64,000 nucleotides of DNA. It comes from Atherix ibis (taxonomy: Eukaryota > Arthropoda > Insecta > Diptera > Athericidae). A model generated the notes under the pieces. That model was not told the origin of the DNA and did not search any database. It worked only from the letters and a program-made list of their open reading frames with translations. The stretch covers positions 64,142,220 through 64,206,219 of the forward strand of contig OY282609.1 of NCBI GenBank assembly GCA_958298945.1. The letters are read 5' to 3'. Position numbers and translations under genes: made by a program. Shown one piece after another: positions 60,072 to 64,000 of this stretch; position 1 is the stretch's first letter, and every line of letters begins with the position of its first letter.

Positions 60072-61362
60072 CGAGGGTCATTCAACAAGTACTTAGCCTA
60101 CAAAAGAAAAACGAAAATTTTGGAAAGGTGGCAATTTATTTTTCCACATAATCTTCTTCAAGCTCGATACACTTGGCCCAACGATGCTCTAACTTTTTTA
60201 ACCCGTCCAAAAAATACATTTTCTCGAGGGAAGCAAAAAGGCCTCCGTGGCGACGATGACCTCCTCATTCGACCCAAATCTATTCCCGGCGAGTGTTTTT
60301 TTCAGGTTTGGAAACAAAAAGTAGTCACAGGGGGCGAAATCTGGAGAGTACGGTGGATGGGGCAGCAATTCGTAGCGCAATTCGACCAATTTGGCCATGG
60401 CGATGGCGGAGGTGTGAGCCGGCGCGTTGTCGTGGTGGAACAGCACTTTTTTCTTCGCAAAGCGGGGCCGCTTTTTCTTCAATTCGACGTCAAATCGGCC
60501 CAATAAGTCAGCATAGTAGCGCCCCGTGATTGTTTTATCCTTCTCGAGGTAATCGATGTGGATCACACCTTGTGAATCCCAGAAAACGGTGGTCATCACC
60601 TTTCCGGCCGATCGAACAGTCTTCGCCTTCTTCGGAGCACGTTCGCCGGGTGAAGTCCACTGTTTCGACTGTTCTTTAGTCTCTGGTGTGTACCAGTCAA
60701 TCCATGTTTCGTCGACGGTCACGAAACGACGCAAAAACTCCGCTGGATTGCGCTAAAACAGCGCCAAACATGTCGCCGATGTGGTCTCACGGTTGCGCTT
60801 GTTTTCCGGTGTGAGCAAACGCGGCACCCATCGCGCCGAGAGCCTTCTCATGCCAAGTTCTTCGTGTAGAATATGATGCACCGTTCCTACTGCGATGCCC
60901 ACAGTCTCAGCTATCTCGTGAACCTTCGATCGACGGTCTGCCAACACGAGATCGTGGACTTTTTTAACGTTTTCCTCCGTAACAGCCGTTTTCGGGGCAC
61001 CTGGGCGTGGCTCATCAAAAACCGACGTGCGGCCACGAACAAACTCGTTGAACCAATTCTTGACGGTCGCCATCGAAGGAGAAGAGTCATCATACACAGC
61101 ATCCAAGCGATCTTTGATTTCGCTGCACGTTTTCCCTTCCAAAAACAAGAATCTAATCACCGAACGATATTGTTCTTTTTCCATTTTTGTGCAACCGACC
61201 GACACGCTCGCTTTCAAAGGCTCTCAAAACAAAACTAATAAAGGTAATCGACTGAAACTTTGACAGTAGGCTACTAAAAGAATGTACTGCACGATGATAA
61301 ATTTTTTTTATGACTGCAGTTCTATCGGGCGGTGAGGCTAAGTTCTTGTTGAATGGCCCTCG
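60072..61362 (-). mobile_element. mariner B1 (irritans-type), full length, two visible lesions
   Basis: A 1291-bp minus-strand element flanked by TA (60070-60071, 61363-61364), with TIRs CGAGGGTCATTCAACAAGTA and the inverted match ending at 61362. The transposase would run from the ATG at 61184 to the stop at 60136-60138, close to the usual ~348 residues. The catalytic triad is intact (VTVDETW, HHDNAPAHT, SPDFAPCDYF). The lesions I see are a CAG-to-TAG stop after LALF near 60753 and a 1-bp deletion near 60238. It is the least damaged mariner in the window and very similar to the copy at 19906-21169. Confidence 0.95.
60136..61184 (-). pseudogene. mariner B1 transposase, nearly intact
   Basis: N-terminal helix-turn-helix pair (CSEIKDRLDAVYDD, then HEIAETVGIAVGTVH), WVPRLLTPENK linker, then the DD34D core. 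The frame is interrupted by one nonsense codon and one single-base deletion near the C-terminus. Compared with Himar1 the domain order and length agree. Confidence 0.9.
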
Positions 61363-61364
61363 TA

Positions 61365-64000
61365 TACGATGCAAGCAAAGTTGATATTGAGTTTTAGGTA
61401 GAAGCGATATTTACGGATATACATATGATTTTGTAGTTTGCAAGAAAGCTTTTATTGGATTCAAAAATAGTAATTGTAAAATTTTGTTATTCTTCACTAA
61501 GAAAATTATTGCTCGAAATCAAGAGCAACATTGCTGTCGTTATGCTTTTCAATTTAGCCTTATTAAATTTTTATTATATATTGACTACTTCAATAAAGAT
61601 TTTATTAATTTTACCAATTATTTACTCTGTTTTTATAAAAATTTCATTTTATGTTTTTTTTTCGCTACTATTCAGATTCTTCTTATAATATTTTTGATAC
61701 ATTTGGCTTCCCAATTAAAATAATATTACCTTTTACTTGTGTTATGCTCTTAAAAACAATATAAAAGTATAATTGTATTTGTTAGTAAGCAGATATACAC
61801 GTATAAAAATTAAAAATTAAAATAAAACATAGAAGTATATAGTACAGATGTTAAGGTAATTTTTCCTTTTCAAACTTTTCAAAATAAGGAAGAAAATAAT
61901 TGCTTTCTCTCAATATTTAACTGATAGTACTACTAATTAAAAATATAGTTACTTTATTTCAAATACCTGTATTAAGTCAGATGGTTTTAATTTTATTTCA
62001 TTTTTAATTAGCATGAACTATTTATTATCTCGGTCGAATTGTTATTATATTATTCTTTTTAATCTGAGGTTTTTATATAAATTGTTGTTTTCTTCATCCT
62101 TTTTTATTTAACTATTCGTTTTTTATACATGAACATTTTGAGTTTAGATCAATTACATAATTGCCATTTATAAGTTTTAATAAAATGATGTCTTCTTTAT
62201 ATTTGCCTTTGGTCAGAAGTCATTGTATAGCGCCAGACTTTGGATGACTTTATACGAGTATTTGTTGTTTTCTAAACCAACAAATTGGTATATTATTACA
62301 ATATGTTAAAATACTGCTAAAATATGGAGCACTCATTGACTTTTTTTCTCCATAGAATACATTATCACAGAAATTAAAAATATATGGTAATAAATAATTG
62401 CATCTTAAAAGTTATAACTAATTAGCATATATGAAATTTTAAATTTTATTTAAATACTATAGCTATTGAGTAATAATGTTGTATATAAAGAGTTCCAAAG
62501 TAGAACCAAATTTTAGTATATGATAACATCGCCCATATACATATTGACTTCCCGTAATTGAACGCATGCTAGCTATCAGCTAGCTTCAGCATTTTGTGAA
62601 AAAATTATTTGAAAATTTCTCTCCTCCCACGTGTACTTTTGCGACTACTCAAGCTAGCGAACTTTATATTTAAATCATACAACATGCAGCGCCATCTATT
62701 GAAAATTTGCAGCATTAAAAAGATGGATGACAGATGTGAAAGTTACAGCTTTAGATTAAAGAAGTACTGGATAGGCCTCTACACAAAAATTCTGTCCAAA
62801 TTTTGTTGGCAATACATTCATAGAACGCACACACATGCAATACAACAGAAACGGCGTAAATCATTGGGGGCCAATTTAAAAGTTCAGTATGCGATTGAAG
62901 CGGTTCGTTTAAAACCATTTTTCATATGTGATATCATTTATGCGTAAAGAAGCAGATTTTTTAATATTGCGTGTTTTGTTGTTTGATCGAATTAGTTTTG
63001 TAAATATGCAATAAAACACAGTATTTTTTTTAAAAATATTTATTTATTATGAATATTCATTTTATATATTTCACTATATATTATTTATTAAAACAGAATT
63101 TTTAAAGTGGGAAAGAGTATGTAAAATATGAATTGTAAGTTATTTGATAACATGAAAGCAATTATGTGCACTATAAGATGTTAATCGTATACAATATTAA
63201 AGAAAATGCTTTAAAACAAAAATAGAAAATGAAAAATTTAATGTACTTAATTAATTAATAACTTATATTCTAAAAAAAAATGAAAACAATATTATTTAGT
63301 AAATGCATTATAATATGGTCTAATAGAGCAATCAAAACAAATTTATTTAAATAATAAGCTTACCGAAGAATAAACTTTATTTATTATAACACAATGAAAA
63401 CAGCAATGGAAAATAGACAGAAAAATTCGGTCCCTTAAACTTTCTTACACACACTTTATATACACCGGCACTGTACTATTTTATGGTAAACATTGAACTG
63501 TCAACATCGGATTCACAAATGACAAAGCTAACCCCCAAGTCTCCACTTTCATGGAGAATTAAAGTTTTCAAACTCTCCGAAAGTCTACAAAATTGAGGCG
63601 GTTTATATTTGATTGATATTTACGAAATGTATAATAAACCTAAAATCGAATTCCATTTCGTATCAAAAGATTGTACAAAAAATAAAAACTGCCTATCGTT
63701 GTATTTAAATTGCATTTTTATTTTCAATAAGTGAATTAAAATAAATATAAATTATGCTTTTGCAATTAAATAAATTTCGATTACGACACATAGATGGCAG
63801 TGGGTGTCATGTCTACATCAAAAATTGTTGACAGTCATATCCCCCTAGTAAATATTTGTACACAAAATTGCGTATACATATATGGTAAGGGCCTATCCAG
63901 GTATTCTTTAATCTAAGGTTACAGCCATTTATAGGATGACAGATATGAAATCGGATGACAGATGTGAAAGTTACAGCAATTTATAGGAATGTTCTTCAGC
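61365..64000. other. AT-rich non-coding stretch with an inverted-repeat pair
   Basis: No gene is supported; an open frame of 112 codons at 62609-62947 starts in repeat-like sequence. An inverted pair, about 62747-62782 and 63887-63922 (sharing TTAGATTAAAGAA and GGATAGGCC), and a repeated GGATGACAGATGTGAAAGTT (near 62725 and 63953) suggest an unidentified DNA transposon or its remains. Confidence 0.4.

Noticed and set aside
62609..62947. 112-codon open frame
   Set aside because: The start lies in sequence repeated at 63950-63976, and no protein family is recognised; more likely repeat-derived.
1..64000. tRNA, rRNA, CRISPR or phage-type features
   Set aside because: No cloverleaf with the GGTTCRA B-box, no rRNA core and no spaced direct-repeat array were seen; the gene structures are eukaryotic.

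Overview
The window looks like repeat-rich, AT-rich nuclear DNA of a higher fly. The best organism clues are a spliced paralogue of mitochondrial ATP synthase subunit d whose residues align with the Drosophila protein, introns of 67-81 bp, and a dense population of mariner and jockey/I-type elements. The mariner mix and the very frequent octamer TACTCGTA/TACGAGTA make a tephritid fruit fly my best guess; that is inference. No tRNA, rRNA, CRISPR or prokaryotic feature was seen.

Most recognisable sequence is transposon-derived. I sort the DD34D mariners by terminal inverted repeat (TIR) and protein: A = Mos1/mauritiana-type (3401-4922, 9019-10302, 32267-32973, 39032-40214); B1 and B2 = two irritans-type lineages (19906-21169 and 60072-61362; 26143-27404 and 57213-58348); C = TIR CGAGGTCTGTTC (16049-16897, 27994-28882, 35847-36866); D = TIR CGAGGTRTGG (12225-12815, 48276-53337, 59482-59760); E = TIR TTGGGTTGTTCGG (32976-33864). 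All have inactivating lesions. Non-LTR retrotransposons are an I-type element with an RNase H domain (19520-23460, split by a B1 mariner; fragments at 18640, 30280 and 44165), a near-full-length jockey-type element (48786-53216) flanked by a perfect 14-bp target-site duplication and sitting inside a D mariner, and jockey remnants at 16898 and 31220. A 15-bp minisatellite (44391-46510) is split by a dead Tc1/IS630-type transposase.

Three apparently live genes sit between the repeats. At 42291-42985 (+) is a three-exon ATP synthase subunit d-like gene. At 37120-37446 and 38303-38567 (-) are two small two-exon genes encoding 84- and 65-residue single-pass membrane or secreted peptides. They share an N-terminal hydrophobic segment, a C-terminal motif and an intron at exactly the same codon and phase. 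A third copy, lacking the first exon, lies just downstream of the second (38019-38159). I recognise no known family for these peptides; they are the best candidate here for something undescribed.

The rest (1-3400, 4925-9016, 13-16 kb, 23.5-26.1 kb, 40.2-42.3 kb, 46.5-48.3 kb, 53.3-57.2 kb and 61.4-64 kb) is AT-rich DNA, probably intergenic or intronic, without a gene I can support. It holds a few hairpins, an inverted-repeat element at 12049-12172 and one conserved 37-bp motif present twice.
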